The position numbers and the translations under genes are program-made. Shown one piece after another: positions 43,540 through 54,629 of a stretch of DNA of 64,000 bases. The notes beneath the pieces were generated by a model, which ran no database searches, was not told the origin of the DNA, and saw only the letters and a program-made list of their open reading frames with translations. Source of the DNA: Epiperipatus broadwayi (taxonomy: Eukaryota; Onychophora; Udeonychophora; Euonychophora; Peripatidae); contig JAQFVV010000231.1 in assembly GCA_028023455.1 (NCBI GenBank), positions 124,001 through 188,000 of the forward strand, written 5' to 3'. Position 1 is the stretch's first letter. Every line of letters starts with the position of its first letter.

Positions 43540-45000
43540 ATATATATGCAAATAAATCATGTCATATATCACAGACTTAATTTAACAAGCATGTATTACA
43601 AATGCTATCTAAGGAGCTTGTCAATAGCTTTTAACAAGCTTTTCAGAATATCCCCAACCCCAGATCATTTTCTACTTCTGGCCTCCTCAGTGAGATGCTA
43701 GGATTTTCAAACATTAGATTTAAAATACCAGGTCAAGATCCAGCACTTTATCTAATGGTTAACTATTAAGTGGAAAATCTGAAATTTCTTCAAATTCAGC
43801 TAACTAACTTAAATAGCAGTATGGGGTTGAACTAAGTTCACATACGCCATATATTAATAGCTTTAACAATATAAAATCGCCAAAGCCTTAATAGCAAAAA
43901 AATATAATTGCAAAGAAAATCCAAGTCATATATCAACAAGCTTATATTACAAATGTTATCTAATGAGCTTGCCGATAGCTCTTAATAAGCTTTTCAGAAT
44001 AACCCCAACCCCAGACTGGTTTCTGCTTCTGTCATCCTTATTCAAACATTAGATTTAAAATACCAGGTCAAGTTCAGCACTTTATTTAATGGTTAACTAT
44101 TAAGTAGAAAATCTAAAATTTTCACCCATCTATATGTCTTCAAATCCAGCTATCTAACTTAAAAAGCCATATGGGATTGAACTAAGTTCACATACACCAT
44201 ATATTAATAGCTTTAGCAATATAAAATAGCCAAAGCTTAATAGCAAAAAATATAATTGCAAAGAAATCAAGTCATATATCACATGACCTAATTTAACAAA
44301 CTTATAATACAAATGTTATCTAATGAGCTTGTTAATAGCTCTTAATAAGTTTTTCAGAATATTCCCAAATCTCGACTGGTTTCTGTTTCTGACTTCTTCA
44401 GTGAGGCACTAGGATATTCAAACATTATATTTAAAATACTAGATCAGGTCCAGCACTTTATCTAATGGTTAACTATTAAGTAAAAAATCTGAAATTTTCA
44501 GACATCCATAACTTAACTTCAAATCCAGCTATCTAACTTAAATAGCCATATGGAGTTGGGGATATTTTGAAAAGCTTGTTAATAACTATTGGAAAGCTCA
44601 TTAGATAACATTTGTAATACAAGCTTGTTAAATTAGGTCTTGTGATATATGACTTCTTTTCTTTACAATTTATATTTTTTGCGATTAATGCTGGCAATTT
44701 TATATTGCTAAAGCTATTAATATATGGTGTATCTGAACATAGTCCAGTCCCATATGGTTATTTAAGATAGATAGATGGATTTGAAGACATATGGATGTCT
44801 AAAAATTTCATATTTTTTACTTAAAGTTATCCATTAGATAAAGTGCTGGGCTTGATCTGGTATTTTAAATCTAATATTTGAAAATCCTACCACCTTACTG
44901 AGAAAGCTAGAAGCAGAAACCAATCTGGGATTGAGGATATTCTAAAAAGCTTGTTAAGAGCTATTGTAAGCTCATTAGATAAATATATATATGACTTCAG
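43540..45000. mobile_element. Foldback family C composite: three direct and one inverted unit
   Basis: Direct units of about 350 bp start near 43556, 43925 and 44272. Each contains GTCATATATCA, TAATTTAACAAGC, TTTCAGAATATCCCCAA, TTTAAAATACCAGGTCAAG, CTATTAAGTRGAAAATCT and CACCATATATTAATAGCTTT. An inverted unit (44530-44990) mirrors them (TTTTGAAAAGCTTGTTAATA, TTAATATATGGTGTATCTGA). A hammerhead-like block (minus strand in the direct units) lies in each. No coding capacity. Confidence 0.9.
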
Positions 45001-45004
45001 AAAA

Positions 45005-46045
45005 AAGTTTAATGCTAATTGGAAGAAGTCCCTTTTATTCCTTTTTCAGGTGTCAAAGGAACTGAGCCAAGCAAATACTTAATATCAAGTCCAAATGTTT
45101 TTATTGCAGCTGTTATTATTACATGATTATTTATGTAGTATATAAATATAGATGGGCTACACAAGTATTTGCATCCACCAGCACGGTAAGTTTACAACCT
45201 TTTATCTCTGAGTTGAAGATTAACAATGTTATGATGTTTTTCAGTTGCCTAAACTGAAATAAGAATGGAAGACAAAATAAACATGCATATGAATGATCTC
45301 TATTTTTAATAGATATTTATAATAATGACATACAACTAAAATTATGACCTTTATTCCTAGAAAATTTCAGCCAAAGCAATAGTTGGTGATCACAAATGGA
45401 GAAACTAAGTATCCCCTGATTGGCCAGTGTACTATTTGATGAAAATCTTTTATTTATGTTCCTACAACCTTCAAATTAAGAAAGATTTCACCAAATTGAA
45501 GAAGAAATGTCAGATATTGAATGTGACATTGATTTGATTTTGTGAAATTAAAAGAAAAATGGAAGAGATATTTATTTAAACAATAGACGTACTTTATTAC
45601 AAAAGAACAAATATTGGAAGCACATGGAAAATAGAATTCAACATAAGTAAAAAGTTGAAGAATAACTAACATTAAGGAGATGAATGATATTTCAGACAGA
45701 ATAACAATACTAGTTATTCAAGTTAATGGAAGATGTTGTCTCAAGAGGTAAATTATTGTGATGAAAAAGTAAAAGATTTTTATATAAATTACAAAATGCT
45801 TTTGATGAGAATAAACAATAATTTAAAATTCTTATGGGCATTTTAATACCAGAATTTACAAAGAATTGAAGGATAAAAATGTTGTAGGCAAATTTGGTTG
45901 TGGTGTATAGACAAAGCATGGACTTAGACAACACTGTGTATGATGATTGTTTTAGAGAACGTTGCTGAATGGAAGTGGACATGGAATTTTCAAATGAAAG
46001 TAGACCAGAATTGAATTATATTTTGATTAACAGAAAATATACATT
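45005..46045. other. Unassigned AT-rich DNA
   Basis: A candidate plus-strand exon (45110-45185) has a good acceptor and a GTAAGT donor, but its 25 residues are uninformative. Frames of 72 and 90 codons on the minus strand are unsupported. Confidence 0.3.
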
Positions 46046-46049
46046 TCAA

Positions 46050-47230
46050 GATTGTAATGATCTTAATAGATTCAGCACAGAAAGTGGTTACCGTAGTGAC
46101 AAACTTTCCATGCAGTAGTACCATCATGTGCAAACCATAGTAATTACGGAATGCAAAATGACTTATGCATAAAATCCTTATCTAGTGCCTATTCATCCAA
46201 TATTTGAGATTGATATCTAGCTGATGAATTTTATCAGTTGGAAGCCTTGGATCTGAGAGCACTGCAATATAGATCTTAGAAGCAGCATCTTTTACCTTTT
46301 TAATTAACTATAAAGCTATGAGTCAAAATGAAAACAAATATTTTCAATATAAACTCATTGCCTTATATAGTCATATAGATCTGAACCCAGTTCAGTATCT
46401 AAACATTTTGGTGTCTTTGGCTCTTTAAGAGTCATAGTCACATCCCACGAGTAGGAATAATATTAAACTACTAAACATCACATGATCACCATTTCCTATG
46501 TTTACTCAAGTAGTTAAACCAGTGACAAACTCTTTGTGCAGTAATGCCACCCAGTGCAAGGCATGGTAATCACTGGATATAAAAAGATTTATGCATAAAA
46601 TCCCTATCTAGTGCTTATTCATCCAATATCCCCAGACTAGTTCTAGCTTGTAATTTTCAGATCCAAGACTTTTCACTGATGAAGACCCCAATCTAGTAAC
46701 TTGTCTGTGGATAGTAGATGTGTAGACACTAAATAGAAATTTCAAATATAAAAACCTTTTTGCATCCATTGATTACTATGGTTTCCACTGGGTGGCAGTA
46801 TTGCATGGAGAGTTTATCACTATTTTAACAACTTATGTAAGCATAGGAAATAATAATCATGTGATGTTTAGTAGTTTAATAACATTTTTACCCATGGGAT
46901 GATGGTGATTATGGTTATTAAAAAACCAAGGACATCAAAATATCTAGATACTGAACTGGTCTCAGATCTATATCCCTATACAAGTGAATGATCTTAGATT
47001 GAAAACATCTGCTTCATTTTGAACTCACGGCTTTATCATTAATTAAACAGGTAAAAGATCACTGCTGGAGAGTTGCAAAGCTCTCAGATCCAAGGCTTCT
47101 TACTGATGAAAGCCAAAAGCTAAAAACTAGTCTAGAATATTGGATAAGTAGACACTAGATAGGGATTTTATGTATAAATCTTTTTGATTCCATTGATTAC
47201 TATGGCTTGCACTGGATGGCACTAATGCAT
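46050..47230. mobile_element. Foldback family A, multi-copy cluster
   Basis: At least three partial units occur in mixed orientation. A left unit (46085-46470, CTTTCCATGCAGTAGTACCA, AACATCACATGATCACCATT) is followed by a shortened palindrome (46490-46880) and an inverted unit (46880-47230, CTTCTTACTGATGAAAGCC at about 47097). It resembles repeated insertion of the element into itself. Confidence 0.75.
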
Positions 47231-47404
47231 GAAGAATTTGTTACTGTTTTATCAGCTTGTGACATCACAGGAAATGATTATCATGTGATAATGTGATTAT
47301 CAGTGAAATGTAAAATAAGAAGAGTTTGTTACTGTTTTATCAGCTTGTGACATCACAGGAAATGATTATCATGTGATAATGTGATTATCAGTGAAGTGTA
47401 AAAT
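47231..47404. repeat. Tandem duplication, 88-bp unit, 2 copies
   Basis: TTGTTACTGTTTTATCAGCT, TGTGACATCACAGGAAATGA and GATAATGTGATTATCAGTGA occur twice, offset by 88 bp with one or two differences. The unit includes a family A terminus, so the end of the element was duplicated. Confidence 0.95.
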
Positions 47405-47678
47405 ACATGTAGATGCAAAAATAAGACAGTACTGACAAATGCTGTTTTTAATCTTCAAAAACACTCCAATGAATTTAAATTAGAAATTTGAAAATCATTT
47501 AAAAGTATTAATAAACATTGAAAATGGTTGAGAGATGATTGAAGCCAATAAAAAGATAAATGACATTTTATAAAAAAGTACTCCATAAACAATGGCAAGA
47601 AAGATAGATGGTACAAGAATGCAGCAATCTACCAGTAGAATTTCTTAATGAGAGAAAAAAATAGAAAACTATATAGTT

Positions 47679-47780
47679 GTTAGCCAAGAGGTCAGCACCG
47701 TTGCCCTGCAATCAAGCAGTTGGTTGCAGACGGTTGTTGCGGGTTCACCTCCCGGCCGATGCTATGACATATGGAAAAAA
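47679..47780 (+). mobile_element. tRNA-derived SINE, family S1
   Basis: TTGTTAGCCAAGAGGTCAGC (A box), GGGTTCACCTCCCGG (B box), CCGATGCTATGACATATGG and an A-tail of nine. Same subtype as the copies at 509 and 943. Confidence 0.9.
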
Positions 47781-48019
47781 AAAGATCCATTAAGAAAAAT
47801 TGAATATCTAGAGTTTTGTAAAGTGTATATAAAAAAGAGATGATATAAAAAATAAAACTGTGCAGTGATAAGAAAAAACTAGAAATCAATAAAAGTCTCA
47901 AAAGTGTAAAATGACAACTTTGTATTAGAAGGAAAACTGTTTCAGCAACAAGAAGAAAAGATGGAACTATTACTACAAAGGGAGATAATATCACAAAATG
48001 TGTGAAAGATTTCTAAAAA

Positions 48020-48260
48020 GAACTAAATAAGATATGATCACCATTTTCTACATTTACCCAAGCTGTTAAAAACAGTCACAAACTCTCCATACAGTAGTTC
48101 CACCCTGTGGAAGCCATAGTAATCAATGGATGCAAGAAGCTAGAAACTAATTTGGGGATATTGGATGAATAGGCACTAGATAGGGATTTTATCCATAAAC
48201 CTTCTTGCATCCATTGTTTACTATGGCTTGTACTAGGTGGTACTACTGTACGAAGAATTT
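48020..48260. mobile_element. Short foldback family A derivative
   Basis: CTCCATACAGTAGTTCCACC, GTAATCAATGGATGCAAGAA returns inverted as TTCTTGCATCCATTGTTTAC, GTGGTACTACTGTACGAAG. The centre keeps GAAGCTAGAAACTAATTTGGGG but lacks CTGATGA. Confidence 0.8.
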
Positions 48261-48261
48261 T

Positions 48262-48395
48262 TCATGGAGAATAAATATAAACAAAGTTATTATTCAGAAA
48301 GTGGATTCTTGGTTTTTATGTTGGGTTTGAAAAAAGATAAGAGGGGATTTGGATATAAAGGCTGTAGAGTGGACAAAGATAATGTTATGGTTTTA
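48262..48395 (+). mobile_element. CCHC LINE fragment
   Basis: In frame it reads ENKYKQSYYSESGFLVFMLG and LKKDKRGFGYK, matching the segment just after the zinc knuckle in the copies at 14173 and 29350. It is an isolated 130-bp piece. Confidence 0.7.
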
Positions 48396-48479
48396 GGACT
48401 TAAATAGTAATGAATAAATTACAAAACAAAGTATCCTAGACAATTATTACATTTTCTGAATTCCCAAATATTTGAAGTA

Positions 48480-50145
48480 AAGATATCAAGGTAAATTTAT
48501 GGAGAAGGGAAAAGCTTCAGAAAATGATAGAATTATTATTGATATTTTAAAAGAAATAGGTGAAGAAATAAAAAATATGTTGATGAAGCTATATACTAAA
48601 TGCCTAAAAGATAAAGATATACTAGATGGTTGAAAGAATGCATTTGTGATACCGCAGTTTAAAAAGACCATATGGAAGATATTAAAAATTATAGTCATAT
48701 CAGTCTTCTACAATTCAATAGAACATTTTATCAATGTAATACCTATTAATCTATAGTGGGATTTTGGATTATACAGACCAAAAGAAAAAAATCTGGATTT
48801 AAAAGTAATTTAGAGTAGTGGATCACATCTAAGTATTAAGAGAAGTTATACAAAGAATTAAGACATGAGTTTCCATCATGCTTTGAATTTATAAAATTAT
48901 GAAAAGGTATTTCATTCTATACGCATTTCTATGGTGATTAAAATAATGTATCAAAGACTTAGATCCAGGATACTATCATATTCTGATGAATATTAACCAA
49001 AATGAAACAACAATATTTAGATTACATAGTTATACTAAGAAGATTAACATTAAAAAAGGTGTATGATAGGGCGAGTCTATATTTCCAAAACTATTGACAG
49101 TAGTTTTACAAAAAAGTATATTGTATTTAAAAATGGAAAGCTAAGGGGATGAAAATAAATGGAGATTACTCAAGTCATCTTGATTTTGTAAATGATGTGA
49201 TTGTTTTTGCAAATAATGCTTTAGAGCTTCAGGAAATGTTGCAAGAGCTATCAGATGAAAATAAGAAAGTGAGGCTAAAGAGAAATGTTAAAAAATCTGA
49301 AAAAAATGTTCAATGGATTTCCTCAAAAGAATATAAGATTTATGATCATAAGTTAGAACATGTTAACAACTACAAATACATTGATAAGATTTATTAATTC
49401 AGATAGAAATACAATAGATAAAAATTAATCATAGTATTAAATTTGAATGCAGTACTTTTGGTAGAAATAATTTAATATTAAAAAAGGAAATATGCCTATG
49501 TATTTGAGAAGGATGGTTTTTAATATGTGTTTTATCACTTCTTACCTTATGGATCTGACACTTGGATAGTTAATAGAAAAGCAATTCAAAGACTTCAGAC
49601 CACTCAATGAAATACAAGGAGATGTGTTTTAGGTATAACACAAAAAGATTAAAAATGAAATGAAACTGGTGAGAAAACAAACAGACATCACTAACTACAT
49701 TGAAGTAATTAAGAAACCGAAATGGAGTTGGGTTGGAAGCATTGTCAGAAGAGATGTTAATATATGGACAGCCAACATCTTAAATTGGATCCCAATAGAT
49801 TGTCAATGACACAGAAAGAAACCATATGTGACATGGATGGATGAAACAAGGAAGTTTGCTTGTGTATAGAGAAGAAATTGGATCCCAATAGATTGTGTAA
49901 AAGACACAGAAAGTGACCATATGTGACATGGATGGATGAAATAAGGAAGTTTTCTTGGGTATTGAGAAGAAATTGGATCCCAATAGATTGTAAAAGACAC
50001 AGAAAGTGACTATATGTGATATGCATGGATGAAACAAGGATGTTTGCTTGTGTATTGAGAAGAAACAATTCTAGGCAATGGAGAAACTGAATTAAACTTG
50101 GATCAAAGTTCATCCTGCAGTTGACTGATGACTGTTGAAATTTAT
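48480..50145 (+). pseudogene. RTE-like LINE ORF2: RT domain to C-terminus, heavily mutated
   Basis: The most complete retroelement here. Pieces in order: an RT start IIIDILKEIGEEIKNMLMKL, YTKCLKDKDILDG and KNAFVIPQFKK (48525-48665); then NYSHISLLQFNRTF (near 48690, counterpart of the NYRPISLL motif). Next are a GVRQG-like remnant near 49055, KLRGMKINGDYSSHLDFVND (49140-49195), in which the catalytic YADD/FADD has become FVND, ALELQEMLQELSDENKKVRL, SETW-like tail pieces near 49555 and the CILQ-type end near 50110. Loss of the catalytic aspartate pair and many stops make it dead. Part of the tail is triplicated (49785-50060). Confidence 0.8.
49785..50060 (+). repeat. Threefold tandem repeat within the RTE tail, about 94 bp
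   Basis: TTGGATCCCAATAGATTGT begins units at 49785, 49878 and 49973. Each continues with GACACAGAAAG, ATATGTGACATGGATGGATG and AAGGAAGTTTGCTTGTGTAT. The triplication occurred after the copy was inserted, since other RTE copies have a single unit. Confidence 0.95.
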
Positions 50146-50149
50146 GATG

Positions 50150-50785
50150 ATGATATATAGTAATATTCCATTGATTTTAGCATGTGATTTTTAGATACTT
50201 TTTGCAATCTTTCAAACATCATCATTTGATGAAAAATGAATTAATCTCTGCTTGATGTATGTTTCTGACTTCATGAAACTCATTAGCAGCATCAATACTG
50301 GTTGATACCTCATTGGACCCTTCAACTCAATCTTTAAATAAACACCATCACAACATTCAGTCTGACATTAAAGTTTGAGCACAAATGTGGCAGTAATTTA
50401 GCTTTAATATTAAACTGTACACTGTGAAGGTGTTTAATAGTGGCTATGTTTGTTGAAATTTCAACTGTTTTCAATGTCACTTATTGACAGAAATATATGA
50501 CTCAAAGATTGATTTTTCCATCAAACGTTGCTACTTGAAAGCTACTGAGAAATTTTTGCAGAATGTATAAGTTAAAATTAATGTTAATAATATTATTACT
50601 TATTTATTTAATTTTTAATTAAATATGTGTATATAAACAGACTTTTGAGATGCACATCTGCCTGCCATTTCCTAATTGGATAAGACTTTAAAAAAGTTTT
50701 CAAATAACAATCGACTATATTTTTTGTTCAGGTAGCAACCCATAGATAATCTAAGTAACCAGGGTATCTAACTATTTTTACTAGA
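50150..50785. other. Unassigned AT-rich DNA
   Basis: Nothing recognised. Confidence 0.4.
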
Positions 50786-50789
50786 GGTT

Positions 50790-51440
50790 AAAACAAAGAA
50801 GGGAGAATACTAATAAATTTTTATTAGTCATTTAGTCGACTAGAGATTATCCATATAATGAATAATATTTCTGTAGTGTATCTTTCACTACATCACTCTC
50901 ACATAAAGTAGGGACTGGTTTCTATCTGCTTTTAACATCTTGTGAAGGGATGTAGTCATAAACATGTGACCAAAGACATGTGAAAAAAGTATGATCCCCA
51001 AGATATATATTTCGTGCTGAATCAGTTCTGTTCAATCGACCCAGATCACATTCTCTTACACATATCTTACTGCACTACAAAAATACTATTCATTATATAG
51101 ATAATCTCTAGTCTACTAAATGACTAATAAAAATTCATTATGTCAAAGTCGTGAGGTAATAAATTTGACATTTACCAATTAAACGGTAATAATTTCCTAT
51201 ATATATACTAAACACGGATTAAGATGTGTGTAAGAGAATATGATCTGGGCCAACTGATGAGTGCTAGTTCAACAAGAAATGTGCAATTTGGGAATCATAC
51301 ATCTTTTTTACAAGTCTTTGATCCTATGTTTACGATTACACACTTCCATAAAGTGTTAAAATCAGACAGAAACCATTTCCTACCTCGCGTGAGAGTAGTG
51401 TAGTGAAATTATACTACAGACATATTATTTATTATAAAAG
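50790..51440. mobile_element. Foldback family H with nested family G
   Basis: The outer arms (TTTTTATTAGTCATTTAGTC, GACTAGAGATTATCCATATA, TAGGGACTGGTTTCTATCTG on the left; CAGACAGAAACCATTTCCTA, GAAATTATACTACAGACATA on the right) are those of the short element at 54390. Between them lies family G (50945-51340) in foldback form with hammerhead motifs. Inside that again is an inverted piece of family H (51073-51140). Nested insertion is the likely history. Confidence 0.75.
51249..51291 (+). ncRNA. Hammerhead ribozyme-like, decayed
   Basis: GCCAA, CTGATGA (51254-51260), GTGCTA, GTT, CAACAA and GAAA are in order, but stem II has lost pairs near the core and stems III and I contain changes. The core bases survive. 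Low activity, if any, is expected. Confidence 0.45.
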
Positions 51441-51444
51441 AATA

Positions 51445-52085
51445 TCAACTAGCAATTATGGGAAGGAAACAATACGTAATTATTTTTACAAAGCATTATG
51501 AGAAGGAAACAACAAGCTACTGATAAAAAGTATTTTATATTTGAAAAAAAAAAAAAGTTTTCTAAATGATTTTCGAATATTGTTCTGTAACTTCGTAATG
51601 GTGGAAAAGTTGCAAAGCAGAATAATATTCGGTTTTAGAATTTTGTGGTCAGGTACCAAACGTGGCGCTCGAATATCACATGATCTCTTGCGCGACTAAT
51701 TATTCAATATACTTTTATTTAGCAATATTATGTGATTACAATAGTTTTATTACTGTGAGACTTTTTGATAACATAAAACCTTTTCAAATTATTACTTAAT
51801 ATACAATTAGAAGTAACTATTGTAAGATTTTTTTTACACGCGCCAATCTTTAATTGTTTATACATATTTGAAACAAAAATATTGGAAATTCCTTTTTTTA
51901 AATTACTTTTCTTGTGCATAAATCTAAAATATTAAAAAATAGTAAAATTTTAATTTTCTGTTTCTTGTTAGTTAAACAATAGAAACTTTTTCCTTTAATA
52001 AAAATAAAATGTCAGAAAAAAAAATCTGTTATTTAATTAGAAAGAGAAGTATTTTAAAGGTCACTTCCACAAGAGAAGTTATAAT
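51445..52085. other. Unassigned AT-rich DNA
   Basis: Nothing recognised. Confidence 0.4.
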
Positions 52086-52089
52086 ATGT

Positions 52090-52290
52090 TGGTTTCTTCA
52101 TAAACGATGTCCACATCGAATATGTGTAGAGATGATAAATCTGGACCAACTGATGAGTGTTGGTTTACCACGAAATACATATAATGGTGATTATTTATCT
52201 TTTCGACATGTGTGTGATCAAATGAATTAGCAGTGTGAGATAGCATGGATGCTTGAGGGTCGTGTGAAAGTCTGAGTTCAAATCACCTAT
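52090..52290 (+). mobile_element. Family G, single right arm
   Basis: It holds GATGATAAATCTGGACCAAC, the hammerhead, TTATTTATCTTTTCGACATG and the end GAAAGTCTGAGTTCAAATCA. There is no left arm, so single-unit copies of family G exist and the foldback form is not obligatory. Confidence 0.8.
52145..52188 (+). ncRNA. Hammerhead ribozyme, near-complete
   Basis: ACCAA (52145-52149), CTGATGA (52150-52156), GTGTTG, GTT, TACCAC (stem II with one mismatch and one G-U, and the usual G-C next to the core), GAA (52172-52174), AT-ACAT-AT (stem III), cleavage A at 52183, then ATGGT. Stem I keeps four of five pairs, but its first pair is an A-A mismatch. All catalytic core bases are intact. Confidence 0.65.
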
Positions 52291-52294
52291 ATAT

Positions 52295-52740
52295 TACATA
52301 TAGAAGTGCAAACATGAAAAAGCCTGTACAGAAAAAATTCACATTTTTATAATATTTAAAGAAAATCCTTTAGATGAGAAAGAGGAGGGTTGGACCATAG
52401 ACCCTGTTACTTTTGAAAAAAATATTCAATTTTATTCAGCCCAGTTTTAAACTTAGGTTATAGAAATGGAAGTCAGATGATATCCTCACAATTTAGCCTT
52501 CAGCATTATTTACCTAATTATTTAAGTAATACTTTGGCTTCAATATGAAATTTATAATTGCAGTTTGTAATGTTATAATTGACTGTTTATTAATCTGCAT
52601 TGAGAGTAGGTTATATTTATCTATTTAAAGAGGTTTATTTAAACTTCTTCATATGATAATTTCAATCTCTGTGGTCAAGTTGCAATCTTTAGTGTTTATA
52701 TAAGTATATTAGACCCTTAATATAGGTGGGATTCCACCTT
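52295..52740. other. Unassigned AT-rich DNA
   Basis: Nothing recognised. Confidence 0.4.
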
Positions 52741-52750
52741 TATTATTAAA

Positions 52751-52830
52751 AGGAGATTGCCTTGGCAACAGCTTGAAATTGTTGATTGTTATTGATGTTG
52801 GGATTGTCTAAGTATTGATTGCTTTTTAAT
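52751..52830. mobile_element. Half copy of foldback family L
   Basis: AGGAGATTGCCTTGGCAACA, TTGAAATTGTTGATTGTTAT and TGTTGGGATTGTCTAAG match the right arm of the element at 21405-21573. Confidence 0.8.
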
Positions 52831-52882
52831 GATCACAATTATATATATATAACATTTTCCATTAATATATATATATATATAT

Positions 52883-53033
52883 AGTGTTCAAATCACCAAA
52901 CATTGTTTTTTCAGCAACACCCTCTTGAATAAATATAAAATCTGAACTTCAAACATTTCAGACTTTAGAATGTTTATTCATAGAGGGCGTTGCTGAAAAG
53001 AAGCATAATGGCTGGTAGGGTGATTTAAACATT
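52883..53033. mobile_element. Foldback of about 150 bp
   Basis: GTTCAAATCACC, TTTTTTCAGCAACACCCTCT and TGAATAAA are mirrored by TTTATTCATAGAGGGCGTTG, CTGAAAAGAAGCATAATG and GGGTGATTTAAAC. It sits between (TA)n runs. Confidence 0.85.
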
Positions 53034-53039
53034 TTGTAT

Positions 53040-54385
53040 GTGAATTTTAAGTTAACACTGGGATATTTTCATATATATATATTCATTTTTAAGGTGGTAT
53101 ATTGTAATGGACAGATTATTCTAGTTTATTTGCAGTTTGGTTGTGACTTGGTTGTGGGCAAACTGATATCGATACCACCTGACAGTAAAGACTTCAGGAA
53201 ATCCCAATCATATTTATATTAATTGGATTGTAAAATACTTTCCTTAACATATGATGATAAACACAATCATTACATAACCCATTATTTATAATACCAAACG
53301 AAATAGCATAGATCGTGAGTTACTCCCTATGAAATGGACATGGAATTAATGTATGGACCAGACATCCTTATATATAATAAGTTGAACACACACTATTTAA
53401 ATAAATAAATAAATAAATTAAAAAAAACAATATTTTATTTATAAACTGTTATAAATATCATAGAATATATTCTTTTGCAATAAATATGCATTCGTTACCA
53501 ATGACCATTAATCAGTTATGGATTAAATTATTAATACCTAATCTAAACAAATACTGGTAATGATTTTTTTTTTAATAATCACTTCCAAACTATCAATTTA
53601 TGATTCACAGGTAGGTATGAAGCATAAACTTAACACCACTCATACTTTTCATAAAATTTCCAAATTTTTTCTAGAGTAATCTTGATATGATAATCTGCTA
53701 ATCCCAGGTTTTAATATAAATATACTTATGTAATTGAGCACAACTGCCATTAAATGAGTTTCTTTGCCATTAATGCACCATCTGCATGTTCCCATGCTCT
53801 TAAATATATAATCATTCATTCAACTATCTTTAACTCCATTGATGAGTCACACACAGATATCAAATATGAAGTTTGACAGCCAAGGGCACCAATGCAAATC
53901 TTGGACCATATGTCCTCATTGCAACAATAATTCTAGGGAATGTCCACTTTAGAGCCGAATCCTTTTTTAACAATAACTACAACTTCTTTAACTGAGGTAT
54001 CCCTTTTAAATCTGACCATGAATTTAAGAAACTGTTAATAAGCACATCATCATAGATATAGTATATTTTAACCATAAAAACTAATGATCTAAGTAATTGT
54101 TATACTACAAGTTCTAAACCCATATAAAGTATAATGGACAGAAGTGAAAATTCTCATATAAAATGAACTCTATCATATTTAAATAATATTAAGTTTAATA
54201 TAAACTTACAATGATTACAACAATTTCCTTTTCTAATGGTTATCATTTATACCAATATTTGAACATTTCACATTTCAAACAGTTTTCACATGCATGCACA
54301 TTCAATGTATTAAAAAAATATTGTATTCACCATTATTTTATGTGGTTTTGAATACTCTCTGGCAATTTCAAGATTATAAAAAAAC
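53040..54385. other. Unassigned AT-rich DNA
   Basis: Contains an (AAAT)n run at about 53398-53418. No gene or repeat is recognised. Confidence 0.4.
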
Positions 54386-54389
54386 CTAA

Positions 54390-54625
54390 TAATTTTTATT
54401 GGTCATTCATTAGATTAGAGATTATCTATTTAATAATATTTCTGTAGTCTAATTTTTGATACACTGTTCTTACACAAAATAGGGACTGGTTTCTATCGAA
54501 TGCTAACACCTTGTGGATATTTATTATTACATGACTCCACAGGGGGTTAAAAGCAGATAGAAGCCAGTCCTTACCTTGCGTGAAAGTGGTATAGAAAAAA
54601 TTATACTACAAAAATATTACAAGAA
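54390..54625. mobile_element. Foldback family H, compact copy (about 230 bp)
   Basis: Arms: TAATTTTTATTGGTCATTCA, AATATTTCTGTAGT, ATAGGGACTGGTTTCTATCG on the left; AGATAGAAGCCAGTCCTTAC, ATTATACTACAAAAATATTA on the right. The shared AGAAACCAGTCCC block resembles the 3' part of the hammerhead-like motif, without CTGATGA. Confidence 0.85.
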
Positions 54626-54629
54626 AACT

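Noticed and set aside
45110-45185. Possible 76-nt plus-strand exon (acceptor TGTTTTTATTGCAG, donor GTAAGT).
   Set aside because: Splice sites are good but the 25 residues are Tyr/Ile-rich and no partner exon was found. Kept only as a lead for transcript data.
49757-50113. A 118-codon minus-strand frame with repeats.
   Set aside because: Antisense shadow of the triplicated RTE tail.
54390-54625. Hammerhead in family H.
   Set aside because: AGAAACCAGTC is present but CTGATGA and stem II are absent in both arms.
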